Notes: a model not told the origin generated them from the letters alone. 64,000 nucleotides of DNA from Aerococcus viridans (GCF_002083135.2 NZ_NBTM02000001.1:248001-312000), one strand, 5' to 3'. Shown: positions 9,424-17,912, numbered from the stretch's first letter. Program-made: numbers and translations.

Positions 9424-9462
9424 AAAGGAGGTATGACAAAAGCGTCACACCTCCTTTTTTTT
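9424..9462. terminator. Bidirectional terminator between the small membrane protein and tpx
   Basis: AAAGGAGGTATGAC pairs with GTCACACCTCCTTT (one mismatch) around a 6-base loop and is followed by eight T on plus. The A run on the 5' side gives a U tract on minus as well, so it can end the plus-strand small gene and the minus-strand tpx gene. Confidence 0.85.
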
Positions 9463-9477
9463 ACTATCTATTTTTAC

Positions 9478-9972
9478 TTACGCTAATGAGTCAACTACTT
9501 GAATAGCACTTTCGTAATCTGGTTCGTTTGTTACTTCATTAACAATTTCTTTGTAAACAACATTACCTTCATTATCGATAACAAACATCGCACGTGCTAA
9601 TTGACCTAATTCTGGTAAGAAAATACCGTAGTCTTTACCGAATGCTGCTGCATCGTTTAACATACGCATATCTGAATCATTTTCAGCTTTCCAGTTAGAT
9701 AAAGATTCGTCAGTATTCATAGATATTGTTGCAACTTCTACGCCCTCACCAGCTTGTTGAGCATAGTCGCTGATGCGGTTTGATTGGATAGAACATACAG
9801 ATGAGTCAATATCTGGTACAACGGATAATAAAAGTACCTTGCCAGCAAAGTCTGCTTTACTTACTTTGCCACCATTTACTTCATTCACCTCAAAATCAGG
9901 TGCCACTTGGTTTACTTCTACCGGAGTACCTTCTAATTCTACAACTTCGCCTTTAAATGTAACAGTTGCCAT
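9478..9972 (-). CDS. tpx: Thiol peroxidase (Tpx, atypical 2-Cys peroxiredoxin family), without resolving Cys
   Basis: A 164-residue peroxiredoxin of the Tpx subfamily that reduces H2O2 and organic peroxides. The peroxidatic site is Cys60 in PDIDSSVCSIQ, equivalent to the family PSIDTxVC motif. The distal part is typical (GIFLPELGQLARAMFVID, EPDYESA). The protein has only this one cysteine. The family's resolving Cys normally follows the SxDLPFAxxRWC segment; here the aligned segment is SMNTDESLSNWKA, so Lys replaces Cys. It must work by a 1-Cys mechanism or with an outside thiol. AAAGGAGG precedes the ATG, and a promoter with TTGAGT and TATACT 18 bases apart lies at 10016-10045. Confidence 0.92.
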   Translation of the reverse strand: MATVTFKGEVVELEGTPVEVNQVAPDFEVNEVNGGKVSKADFAGKVLLLSVVPDIDSSVCSIQSNRISDYAQQAGEGVEVATISMNTDESLSNWKAENDSDMRMLNDAAAFGKDYGIFLPELGQLARAMFVIDNEGNVVYKEIVNEVTNEPDYESAIQVVDSLA

Positions 9973-10015
9973 AATGTTAATTCCTCCTTTGATTGATTAG
10001 CTTAAGTCTATCAAT

Positions 10016-10045
10016 AGTATAACAATAACTTTAATAAGAACTCAA
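10016..10045 (-). promoter_or_regulatory. Predicted promoter of tpx
   Basis: On minus, TTGAGT (10040-10045) and TATACT (10016-10021) are spaced by 18 bases, 44 bases ahead of the tpx ATG and after the thiI stop, so tpx can be transcribed alone. Confidence 0.5.
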
Positions 10046-10067
10046 TTCAAAAGGGTTAGCTCTTTCA

Positions 10068-11285
10068 TTATAATAAGTCGCTGAAGGCTTCCAAATCTTC
10101 CTTGCTACGTGAACCAGGCATAATTTTCTCTCCCATAGCTCCTTCAACAGCCCGTTGTACCAAACCTTCGATATCTAATTTCGCTTCGTAGTAGGCAATA
10201 TCATCTAATTTTGGCTTGGTTTTAGGTGATGGTGGTGCAAAGACAGTACAGCAGTCTTCAAATGGTTGAATAGATAAATCAAAGGTATCGATTTTTTGTG
10301 AGATATCAATGATTTCCAACTTATCCATTGCTACAACTGGACGAATAATCGGTGTCGACGTCACTTCATTAATGGCAAACATTGATTCCAGTGTTTGTGA
10401 CGCCACTTGGCCAATCGATTCACCGTTTATAATCGCTAAGCCATTGTATTGTTTTCGCAATTCATCTGAAATGCGCATCATCATCCGGCGGGTAATGGTC
10501 ATTAAATAAGCTGGGTTCACATGCTCTTTAATGGCTTCCTGGGTTTCCGTAAATGGCACTTCCACAAAGTTAATCCAGCCACCAAATTTCGTCAGTTTTT
10601 CCGTTAAGTCCTTCGCTTTATTCAAGGCTTGTGGACTAGTGTATGGTGGTGAGGCAAAATGGACAGCCGTAATCCGAATCCCACGTTTCATGGCTAAGTA
10701 TCCAGCTACCGGTGAATCAATTCCACCTGATAACATCAATACTGCATTTGCAGATGTCCCTACTGGTAATCCGCCTGCCCCGTTAATCCATTCTGACGAT
10801 ACCAAGAAATCTTGTTCGCGCACTTTGACACGAATGGTTAAATCTGGTTTCTTCATTTGAACTTTTAATTCAGGGAATTCTTCTGCCAAAAAGCCACCCA
10901 AGGCTTGGTTGATATCATTTGTATCCATTGAATAGTTGTGGTCTGAACGCGATGTAGCCACTTTAAAAGATTGGACGCCATTTTTAGCGATTTCAGCCTT
11001 CACCAATTTAACAGCTGCTTCTTTTAACAAGTCGAAATCGCGTTCTAATTCAATCGCTGGTGAGAAACTTTGAACACCAAATACCTTTTCCAAACCAGCA
11101 AGAACCTCATCTTGAGGCGCCCCATTTAATTCTATAAACATAAAGTCATATTGTTGGTTGATTTTAATGTCTGGGTATTCACTTAAAGCTTCGCGGATAT
11201 TTCGGCCTAGGGTTGTCACGAAGTTACGCTTGTTCTTACCCTTCGTCGATAATTCACCGTAGCGAATCATAATTAATTCTTTCAT
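10068..11285 (-). CDS. thiI: tRNA 4-thiouridine synthase ThiI (short form without rhodanese domain)
   Basis: Adenylates and thiolates U8 of tRNA; in many bacteria it also serves thiamine thiazole synthesis. The 405-residue product has an N-terminal ferredoxin-like region and THUMP domain (about 1-165), then a PP-loop ATPase domain with LSGGIDSPVAG. The conserved EDCCTVFxPxxPKTKP segment contains the functional cysteine. There is no C-terminal rhodanese domain, as in Bacillus, where sulfur is supplied by the dedicated desulfurase NifZ. The start is ATG 11285 (MKELIMIRYGE) after GGGAGGT; a longer frame to 11315 overlaps the upstream gene. It lies 13 bases downstream of a cysteine desulfurase gene. 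Confidence 0.94.
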   Translation of the reverse strand: MKELIMIRYGELSTKGKNKRNFVTTLGRNIREALSEYPDIKINQQYDFMFIELNGAPQDEVLAGLEKVFGVQSFSPAIELERDFDLLKEAAVKLVKAEIAKNGVQSFKVATSRSDHNYSMDTNDINQALGGFLAEEFPELKVQMKKPDLTIRVKVREQDFLVSSEWINGAGGLPVGTSANAVLMLSGGIDSPVAGYLAMKRGIRITAVHFASPPYTSPQALNKAKDLTEKLTKFGGWINFVEVPFTETQEAIKEHVNPAYLMTITRRMMMRISDELRKQYNGLAIINGESIGQVASQTLESMFAINEVTSTPIIRPVVAMDKLEIIDISQKIDTFDLSIQPFEDCCTVFAPPSPKTKPKLDDIAYYEAKLDIEGLVQRAVEGAMGEKIMPGSRSKEDLEAFSDLL

Positions 11286-11298
11286 ATTACCTCCCGTA

Positions 11299-12453
11299 TT
11301 ATTGAATGCGTTCAAATTTCTTCATTAGTTTCGAATATACATCGATAAATTGGTCCACTTCAGTCATGGTATTGTCTTTCCCAAAACTTAAACGAATGGC
11401 TTGTTTAGCCCAAACTGGATCCACCTTCATCGCCCCAAGTGTAGACGAGCTATTGTTGACGGCACGACTTGAGCAGGCACTAGTTGTAGATACGATGATA
11501 TCCTCGTCTTCCAAGGCATGAACCATCACTTCCCCGCGGACGCCTTTTAAGGCGAAACATAGGATATGTGGCGCTGCATCTTCAGGACTAAAGACTTGGA
11601 CAAGGTCTCTATGGTCGGCCAAAAAAGCACGCAATTTCTCTTGCATAGCAGTCTCTTTGTCCTTCACATCCTTGGCTTCAGCTAGCGCCATCCGAAGGGC
11701 TTTTGCAGTCGCTGCAATCCCCGCTAAGTTTTCAGTCGTTGACCTTTGCCCCATTTCTTGGCCACCCCCATCAAGCAAATGACTAATCACACGGTTTTGG
11801 TTCTTATATAAAATACCGATACCACGAGGGCCGTTAAACTTGTGGGCTGAAAAACTCATCAAGTCAACACGGTCATGGATTAATGGTTTTTCAAAAGTCC
11901 CGACACTTTGCACACCATCAACATGGTAATGGATGGTCGGATATTTTTCTAACAAATCACCAATTTCAGCAATCGGTTGAATAGCACCAATCTCATTATT
12001 GACCGCCATTACAGATACTAAAATCGTCGTCTCTTTGATTGCCGCAGCCACATCTTCAACATGGACTTTCCCTGATTTATCAGCCGGCAGATAGGTAATC
12101 TCATAGCCATTTTGACTCAAGTTTTCAATGGTATTGCGGACAGATGGGTGTTCCACACTTGAAACGATAATGTGGTTACCGTGGTATTTCACCTTTTCCA
12201 TCGCGGTTCCTTTGATGGCCCAGTTATTCGACTCCGTACCACCTGAAGTGAAGAAGATTTCCGGTGATTGCGCACCTAGCAAGTCGGCAATTTGTTTACG
12301 CGCTGAATTTAACAGTTTCGCTGATTCAGTCCCCAACTTATGCAAACTAGACGGGTTACCGTAATATGTTTGCATGACTTGTGTCATTGTTTGTAGTGCT
12401 TCCGGCGCAATTTTCGTGGTTGCGCTGTTATCAAAATAGATCATTTCTGACAT
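11299..12453 (-). CDS. Cysteine desulfurase, NifZ-like, partner of ThiI
   Basis: A PLP enzyme of 384 residues that takes sulfur from cysteine as a persulfide. It begins MSEMIYFDNSATT and carries the PLP-lysine motif SAHKFNGPRGIG and the mobile-loop catalytic Cys in STTSACSSR. Its position directly upstream of the rhodanese-less thiI (13 bases) matches the Bacillus nifZ-thiI pair, so it is probably the dedicated sulfur donor for tRNA s4U and not the Suf/Isc housekeeping enzyme. AAGGAAGG precedes the ATG by about 6 bases. The role is inferred from context; family membership is clear. Confidence 0.93.
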   Translation of the reverse strand: MSEMIYFDNSATTKIAPEALQTMTQVMQTYYGNPSSLHKLGTESAKLLNSARKQIADLLGAQSPEIFFTSGGTESNNWAIKGTAMEKVKYHGNHIIVSSVEHPSVRNTIENLSQNGYEITYLPADKSGKVHVEDVAAAIKETTILVSVMAVNNEIGAIQPIAEIGDLLEKYPTIHYHVDGVQSVGTFEKPLIHDRVDLMSFSAHKFNGPRGIGILYKNQNRVISHLLDGGGQEMGQRSTTENLAGIAATAKALRMALAEAKDVKDKETAMQEKLRAFLADHRDLVQVFSPEDAAPHILCFALKGVRGEVMVHALEDEDIIVSTTSACSSRAVNNSSSTLGAMKVDPVWAKQAIRLSFGKDNTMTEVDQFIDVYSKLMKKFERIQ

Positions 12454-12654
12454 GGTTGTTCCTTCCTTTTTCCCTTTTCAACTCTTAACATATTAGAGCC
12501 ATGTATCACAAATTGCAAGTAGCTAGCCCCAAAGTAACCAACCTTTATCTGACAGCTTCCATCTGAAAAATAAATACCCGCTAATTAGACTGGATTCTTC
12601 CTTTTCCAAGCTAAAACTTATAGTTGAGAAATAGCTACTATTGACTAAAAACAG

Positions 12655-12684
12655 CAAAAGACCGAGCACATGTCTCGGTCCTTT
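12655..12684 (-). terminator. Terminator of ezrA
   Basis: On minus GACCGAG pairs perfectly with CTCGGTC (12660-12666 and 12674-12680), then TTTT. It lies just beyond the ezrA stop at 12691. Confidence 0.8.
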
Positions 12685-12690
12685 CTGAAA

Positions 12691-14412
12691 TTAGCCTACT
12701 TGATTTTCTTTGTCATACTGCTGAATGATTTCTTGTCTTGCACCAGGTTGAATTTGGTCAACCGCTCGGGCAATATTTTCAAAGGCATCTTCGTATAAGA
12801 ATTCTTTATCAAATAAATAATATGACCGTTCTATTACCGCGTTCAACTCTGGATGTTTTGGGCGGTAACGGTTCGCGTATTGAATCGCTGACTCTGTTAA
12901 TTGGGCAGCGCGGACTTGTTTTTCAGTTTCCTCATCCAAGTATTCAATCGCCTTAGCAATTTGATCGGTTAGATTTTCAATTTCAACCATGTCTAATTTC
13001 ACACGGTTTAATGATTCTGATAACTGATCAATGCGGTCGCTTGTATCAAAGAAGTAATCTAGGTACTCATTAGTTAAGCCTGGTAAATGATGAATTTCTA
13101 CTGAACGCTTGATGTTACGTAAATCAAGTTCGAACATGTATAAGTCATCACGGGCATCACGTTCTCTTTGACGTAGGTTAGCCAAAGCCACAACAATAGC
13201 TGATTGGCCTTTGTCAATTTCAGTTAATTGGTCATAGATTTCACGGTAACGTGTTTCCATATCTGAATAAGCAATTTGGTGTTCGGCTAATTGGTCATCT
13301 GTTGTTTTCAACACATCTTTTTGTCGTTCAATTTGGTCAGCGTATTCTTGCATTTTACCCATTTCATTGTCATATAATAGGTAATTCTGCGCTACACGGT
13401 CAATTTCTAATGCCCCATATCGGTTGCTTTGCGTTACTTGTTCCAAACGGCGTTGAACAGCACCTTGATTTTTCCCGATATACTCTCTTGAAGCAATTTC
13501 TTTCTCCATCAAAGTATAGGTTTGGTCGATCTGCACCCCAGCAGCTTCCATTAATTCAGAAGCTTGGGTCAAGTCAGCATCTGACAAAGCCTTTTTAGCT
13601 TCGGCCACTTTCTTTTCAGCGACAGAAATTTCTTTTGGAATATCAACATCCATTGGGAATTGGAAGTTTTCATCTACCATATGTGCAAAACCTTGTTGCA
13701 TATCAGCCACTTGTTCCACATATTCTTCGTTTAATTTAGTATACAAATCTGGAATCATTTCCATCATCTGTTCTAATTCGTTTAAGTCAGCATCGATTTG
13801 TACCAGTGCTTCTTGGGCACCAATGAAATCACCATCATTCATTTGCTGGTGATACTTAGTGAAATCAAGTTCGATATAAGCTAAATGGTGCTCTAAAGTT
13901 TCTAGGGCATCGCCAAATTTATAGCCGTGTGCCAGCAATTGTTTACGTAAGGCTGCGTAGCGCTCGTAAGTTTCTTCATGCTTGTCTTCAGACGCTTTTT
14001 CACTGGCTAATATTTCAGTTAAACGGTCGTTGATGCCATTCACTTCATCCTTCGTTTCTTCTAGGATGGTTTCTACTTCGTCAGCAACACTTCTTGCTTT
14101 AACGATGTTGTATTTATCCGTGTAATCTTGGGCAGAAACTAATGCTGCCTCGATCTCTGGTAAACGAAAACGAGTGATGGTTTGCCACTTGGCTTGTTCA
14201 CTCTCGTATACTCTACGCGTTGCTCCCGAAACATTCTTATTGCGCAGTGTATATAGTTTGTCCGCTACCGGAGTAGACATGATCTCTTGTTTTTGTTCAT
14301 CTAATTCAATATTGGCTTGAGTTTGTTTACGTCCTAAATAATAAATCAGTCCGTAACCAAGTAATACCAATATAATTAAGATTAACAATGCTATTAAAAA
14401 CGGCACACGCAC
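12691..14412 (-). CDS. ezrA: Septation ring formation regulator EzrA
   Basis: A 573-residue membrane-anchored coiled-coil protein that binds FtsZ, limits Z-rings to mid-cell and links the ring to PBPs in Firmicutes. One N-terminal membrane helix (about 5-26, PFLIALLILIILVLLGYG) is followed by more than 500 residues of nearly continuous alpha-helical, heptad-rich sequence typical of the spectrin-like EzrA repeats. The length matches the family (about 560-575). It stands as a single gene with its own terminator. In the same window are its partners ftsZ, sepF, divIVA and ftsA, at 23.6-29.8 kb. Confidence 0.94.
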   Translation of the reverse strand: MRVPFLIALLILIILVLLGYGLIYYLGRKQTQANIELDEQKQEIMSTPVADKLYTLRNKNVSGATRRVYESEQAKWQTITRFRLPEIEAALVSAQDYTDKYNIVKARSVADEVETILEETKDEVNGINDRLTEILASEKASEDKHEETYERYAALRKQLLAHGYKFGDALETLEHHLAYIELDFTKYHQQMNDGDFIGAQEALVQIDADLNELEQMMEMIPDLYTKLNEEYVEQVADMQQGFAHMVDENFQFPMDVDIPKEISVAEKKVAEAKKALSDADLTQASELMEAAGVQIDQTYTLMEKEIASREYIGKNQGAVQRRLEQVTQSNRYGALEIDRVAQNYLLYDNEMGKMQEYADQIERQKDVLKTTDDQLAEHQIAYSDMETRYREIYDQLTEIDKGQSAIVVALANLRQRERDARDDLYMFELDLRNIKRSVEIHHLPGLTNEYLDYFFDTSDRIDQLSESLNRVKLDMVEIENLTDQIAKAIEYLDEETEKQVRAAQLTESAIQYANRYRPKHPELNAVIERSYYLFDKEFLYEDAFENIARAVDQIQPGARQEIIQQYDKENQVG

Positions 14413-14643
14413 GCCTCCTTCTATCCGTTGATATTTTATAAAAATTTCTAAAGGTTATTTAACCCCTATATTATCATAATTTAAGCAAAAAAAATATGCG
14501 TTATATTAAAATTGCATTTCAAATCAATCGATTGAACAGTTTCTTGCTGAAACCCTTTTCCCAAAATACAATTTATCTGGCAAATTGACGTTCTCCGTTT
14601 CAATCTAACCATCTTTCTGGTCCGTATCCATCCCCACAGTAAA

Positions 14644-14676
14644 TAAAAAAAAGCCGGAACAAAGTCCCGACCTTTT
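14644..14676 (-). terminator. Terminator of rpsD
   Basis: On minus GTCGGGAC pairs with GTTCCGGC (two G-U) across a 3-base loop, followed by a run of eight T. It lies 20 bases past the rpsD stop. Confidence 0.82.
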
Positions 14677-14696
14677 CGCTAACAAGTCATCTAAAA

Positions 14697-15308
14697 TTAG
14701 ATTAATTTGTTGTAGTATTCAACGACTAGTGATTCGTCGATTTCTTGGTTCATTTCGTCACGTTGTGGTAAACGAATTAATGAACCTTCTAATTTTTCAG
14801 CATCGAATTGTACGTAAGGTACGTGACCGTATAAGCCTTCAACTGCTTCTTTAATTACTTTAACGTCTTTAGATTTTTCACGTACAGAGATTACTTGACC
14901 TGGTTGAACGCGGAATGATGGGATATCAACACGTTTACCGTCTACAGTAATGTGACCGTGGTTTACTAATTGACGAGCTTGACGACGAGTAGTCGCTAAA
15001 CCTAAACGGTAAACTACGTTATCTAAACGTTGTTCTAGTAAGATCATGAAGTTAACACCATGTTTACCTTCTTTGATTTTACCAGCTTGAACGAATAAGT
15101 TAGCAAATTGCTTTTCGTTCATGCCGTAGATGAAACGTAATTTTTGTTTTTCTTGTAATTGTAAGCCGTATTCAGATATTTTAGCACGACGACCATTACC
15201 ATGTTCACCTGGTGCGTATGGACGACGAGCGATTTCTTTACCAGTACCTGAGATTGAGATACCTAAACGACGAGAAACTTTCCAGTTAGATCCTGTAAAA
15301 CGAGACAT
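14697..15308 (-). CDS. rpsD: 30S ribosomal protein S4
   Basis: Primary 16S rRNA-binding protein of the small subunit, involved in assembly and decoding fidelity. The product has 203 residues with the standard N-terminal segment ([16 protein letters not shown]) and an S4 RNA-binding domain (about 93-155; [19 protein letters not shown]). It lacks the zinc-finger cysteines, so it is the C-minus form. An ATG at 15323 is in frame, but GGAGGA lies after it and directly before ATG 15308, which fixes the start. It stands alone behind its own promoter and a structured leader, as in Bacillus, where S4 represses its own synthesis. Confidence 0.97.
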   Translation of the reverse strand: MSRFTGSNWKVSRRLGISISGTGKEIARRPYAPGEHGNGRRAKISEYGLQLQEKQKLRFIYGMNEKQFANLFVQAGKIKEGKHGVNFMILLEQRLDNVVYRLGLATTRRQARQLVNHGHITVDGKRVDIPSFRVQPGQVISVREKSKDVKVIKEAVEGLYGHVPYVQFDAEKLEGSLIRLPQRDEMNQEIDESLVVEYYNKLI

Positions 15309-15373
15309 TATATATTCCTCCATAAAAATAAAATTTTGGAGTAAAATAACCTTTTAAATTGACCGCATTCGTG

Positions 15374-15448
15374 CATTTCACCTTAGCGCTTTCGTCTTCT
15401 GCAGCCGCAGACTACTTGGCTTACTGACGGTTGTCAGTGGTTGAAATG
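15374..15448 (-). promoter_or_regulatory. Structured S4-type autoregulatory leader of rpsD
   Basis: In the minus-strand transcript a long-range helix (CATTTCAACC at 15448-15439 with GGTGAAATG at 15382-15374, one bulged base) encloses two perfect hairpins: ACTGAC/GTCAGT (15423-15438) and TCTGC/GCAGA (15398-15411). This three-way arrangement precedes rpsD by about 65 bases. Firmicutes rpsD genes are known to carry an S4-binding leader. Assignment to that class rests on position and fold, not on a covariance search. Confidence 0.65.
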
Positions 15449-15494
15449 TTGACGAGCTTGCTTCAATTTTGCTGCATTATTTTACACGCATTCC

Positions 15495-15523
15495 ATCTTA
15501 CCATTATTCTTAACTTTCGTCAA
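15495..15523 (-). promoter_or_regulatory. Promoter of rpsD
   Basis: On minus a -35 TTGACG (15518-15523) and a -10 TAAGAT (15495-15500) are spaced exactly 17 bases, starting within 10 bases of the mtnN stop. Transcription would give a roughly 180-base leader before rpsD. Confidence 0.75.
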
Positions 15524-15530
15524 TGATAAC

Positions 15531-16220
15531 TTAATTTACATGTTTTAAATAGTCCAGCGTCACCTTAGCGGCGTTTTGCCCTGCCGTCACCACAAATTCA
15601 TCGAAGACCACATTAGCGTCTTGTTGAGCGGTATCAGAAATCGCTCGAATAACAATACAATCAATACCAAACTGGTTGGCTACTTGCGCAACAGCAGCCC
15701 CTTCCATCTCAGCACATTGCGCCCCTCTAAATGTCTGATATAAATCATTCACTTTATCAGTATCGGCAATAAATTGGTCTCCTGTTAAAATCAATCCGGT
15801 TGTCGCATTTAAGTCTGTTTCATGATAAGCATCTAAGAAGCCTTGAATTAAGTTTTCTGGCGCCTTATAACGGGCTGGCATTGTAGGAACTTGTCCTAAT
15901 TCATACCCGAATGCACGGGCATCCGCATCATGGTACATCGTCGCTTCTCCTATGACAATATCCCCAATTTGACGGTCTGGTGCAAGGGCCCCAGCTGATC
16001 CAGTATTGATGATTAAATCTGGATTCGTTTGGGCAACGAGTGTTGTCGCGATTGCGGCGTTAACTTTCCCAATCCCGCAACGGGCTACAATGATTTCGTG
16101 CCTTTCGTATGATGTTGTCCATACTTCTGTTGACCCAACAACTTCACTAGCACTTAGGCCTAGGTGTTCTTTATAGTAACCAATTTCTTCTTCCATTGGG
16201 CAAATAATTGCTACTTTCAT
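15531..16220 (-). CDS. mtnN: 5'-methylthioadenosine/S-adenosylhomocysteine nucleosidase
   Basis: Cleaves adenine from methylthioadenosine and S-adenosylhomocysteine, recycling SAM by-products and yielding the S-ribosylhomocysteine precursor of AI-2. The 229-residue product begins MKVAIICPMEEEIGYY and has the family motifs NTGSAGAL, QIGDIVIGEA, AEMEGAAVAQV (substrate-binding Met-Glu) and IRAISD (catalytic Asp). It lies about 40 bases after the tail-anchored unknown, probably in one transcript with it and the Nudix gene. Its stop abuts the rpsD promoter. Confidence 0.95.
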   Translation of the reverse strand: MKVAIICPMEEEIGYYKEHLGLSASEVVGSTEVWTTSYERHEIIVARCGIGKVNAAIATTLVAQTNPDLIINTGSAGALAPDRQIGDIVIGEATMYHDADARAFGYELGQVPTMPARYKAPENLIQGFLDAYHETDLNATTGLILTGDQFIADTDKVNDLYQTFRGAQCAEMEGAAVAQVANQFGIDCIVIRAISDTAQQDANVVFDEFVVTAGQNAAKVTLDYLKHVN

Positions 16221-16260
16221 CTATTATATACTCTCCTCAATTTAAATTGATTTAATTTAA

Positions 16261-17118
16261 TTACACATAAAAAGCGATAATGGTCAAAATGATAATCCCT
16301 AGGGTTAACAGGACAATTGCGATATTTAGGAAACGATCAATTTTAGTTGGCCCAAAAAAGGTCTTACCTTTACTTGATTCTATGTCCGCTTGTTTACCCT
16401 CCGCATCCACTTGACCTGAATTTTGTCCAAACTGATTTGCCTTATCCGGATTTGCTTCAGCATTTACTGTACCAACAAAAGCTTGTTGTGATTGGTCAAT
16501 TTCTTCATTATCGTCTACTAATGTTTCGTCATCTCTTTCAGCCACTACTTCTTCCTTAGAAGGGCCAAAAAGGCGTTCTCTAAATGATAGCCGCTTTTTA
16601 TTTTCCTTAGTAGTCTCTTCTACTGAAGGTTCTTCCGCAAGCTGCGTCGACGTTCTAGCAGTTGTCACCACATGGTCGTCCTGGTTGGTCCATTCACCCT
16701 GACCAGCAGAATTGCGGTCGGTTCGTCTTTGGCTTGTCGTAGAAGAATTTGGCGTTATTCTATTCGTATTTGGTCGTTCTGGTCTAGATGCCCGGTCAGA
16801 TTGACGAGCTTTTGCTTCTTGACTTTTCTTTTCATAAAGAGCTTGGTTCACCATATCCGCAGAAAATTTTCTTGGCGCATCGAAGTCTTCATCACGTTTA
16901 AAGACCTGAGTATTAGCAACAGTTACATCCCGATTAAAGGTTGCTAATTTTTTGTGACGTGCATCCCGGGCCGTATCATATGTCGTTGAGTGAGATGGTT
17001 GCTTGCTTTCTTGAATTTCGTCAGCTACTTCACTACCCGTCTTGTCAGCGTGGTCAATTTTATTTTTCAAGGCCCGGTACTGGGCCCGCGTTAATTGTGG
17101 TTCTTCATCTGGCGTCAT
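16261..17118 (-). CDS. Uncharacterised tail-anchored, charged protein
   Basis: I do not recognise a functional family. The 285-residue product begins MTPDEEPQLTRAQYRALKNK, is hydrophilic and low-complexity (Asp, Glu, Lys, Gln, Ser, Thr, Arg) for about 255 residues, and ends in a single membrane segment (FLNIAIVLLTLGIIILTII, about 263-282) with almost nothing after it. The bulk would face the cytoplasm, anchored by its C-terminus. The start is ATG 17118, since AGGTGA overlaps the alternative GTG at 17127. It sits between a Nudix hydrolase and mtnN with gaps of about 12 and 40 bases, so co-expression is likely. Confidence 0.75.
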   Translation of the reverse strand: MTPDEEPQLTRAQYRALKNKIDHADKTGSEVADEIQESKQPSHSTTYDTARDARHKKLATFNRDVTVANTQVFKRDEDFDAPRKFSADMVNQALYEKKSQEAKARQSDRASRPERPNTNRITPNSSTTSQRRTDRNSAGQGEWTNQDDHVVTTARTSTQLAEEPSVEETTKENKKRLSFRERLFGPSKEEVVAERDDETLVDDNEEIDQSQQAFVGTVNAEANPDKANQFGQNSGQVDAEGKQADIESSKGKTFFGPTKIDRFLNIAIVLLTLGIIILTIIAFYV

Positions 17119-17130
17119 ATATGTCACCTA

Positions 17131-17676
17131 CTATCCTTGTAATGTTAAAATTTGCCAATATTGAATGGCGTAAATAGTCTTCATATCGGAAATCTCTCCT
17201 GAGGCAATGGCTGCTTTCGCTTGGCCAAAGTCCAGGTATACGAGTTCGATATTTTCATCGTCGTCTTGTGCGGGCGGTGCTGGTAAGTCAGTAACATTTT
17301 GGCAGACATACATTTGAATGAATTCATCATTATAACCTGGTGTCACATAGAAGCCGTCTAGTTGCTGCCAATTTTCACCAGCCATCCCTGTTTCTTCCGC
17401 AAATTCTCGTTTAGCGGCCACCAATAAATCTTCATTAGGATCGACTAATCCAGCTGGCACCTCTAAACTAACTGCTTCAATTCCTTTTCTATACTGACGA
17501 ACTAATACGATTTTATCGTCTCGTAAGGCGAAAATACCGACTGCCGGTCCGTGGAAAATGAGTTCACGATCTGCAAGTTCACCATTTTGCAAACGGACTT
17601 GATGCTTCTCTAAGTTTAGAATCTTTCCTTCGTATAAGGTTTCTTTCTTAATTGTTTTTTCACCAAATGTCATCAT
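17131..17676 (-). CDS. nudF: Nudix hydrolase, probable ADP-ribose pyrophosphatase
   Basis: A 181-residue NudF-type enzyme expected to split ADP-ribose to AMP and ribose 5-phosphate. The Nudix box is complete: GLVDPNED at about 92-99, then AAKREFAEETGM with the RExxEExG metal-binding core. Upstream context LVRQYRKGIEAVSLEVPAG is typical of the ADP-ribose group. The start is ATG 17676 because AAAGG lies just before the in-frame TTG at 17682. It heads a likely nudF - tail-anchored protein - mtnN transcript, a gene order seen in other Firmicutes. The exact substrate is inferred. Confidence 0.88.
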   Translation of the reverse strand: MMTFGEKTIKKETLYEGKILNLEKHQVRLQNGELADRELIFHGPAVGIFALRDDKIVLVRQYRKGIEAVSLEVPAGLVDPNEDLLVAAKREFAEETGMAGENWQQLDGFYVTPGYNDEFIQMYVCQNVTDLPAPPAQDDDENIELVYLDFGQAKAAIASGEISDMKTIYAIQYWQILTLQG

Positions 17677-17912
17677 GGTCAACCTTTCTTAAACAGTATA
17701 TTTGTACTTTACTTTTATATGTATATTTACTACGATTATACAAGTAATTTTGTTGGCTACTCCACTTCATTTTAGCATTTTTATCTAAAGTATGGGCTAG
17801 AAGGCGAAATTTTAGGGATTTATTTACCTTTTCAACTTGCTTCTATTGTATAAAAATAAGCTATCATTTTTAAATAAGACTAGAGGCCGATGTTGATTGA
17901 CCACTTGTCCCC

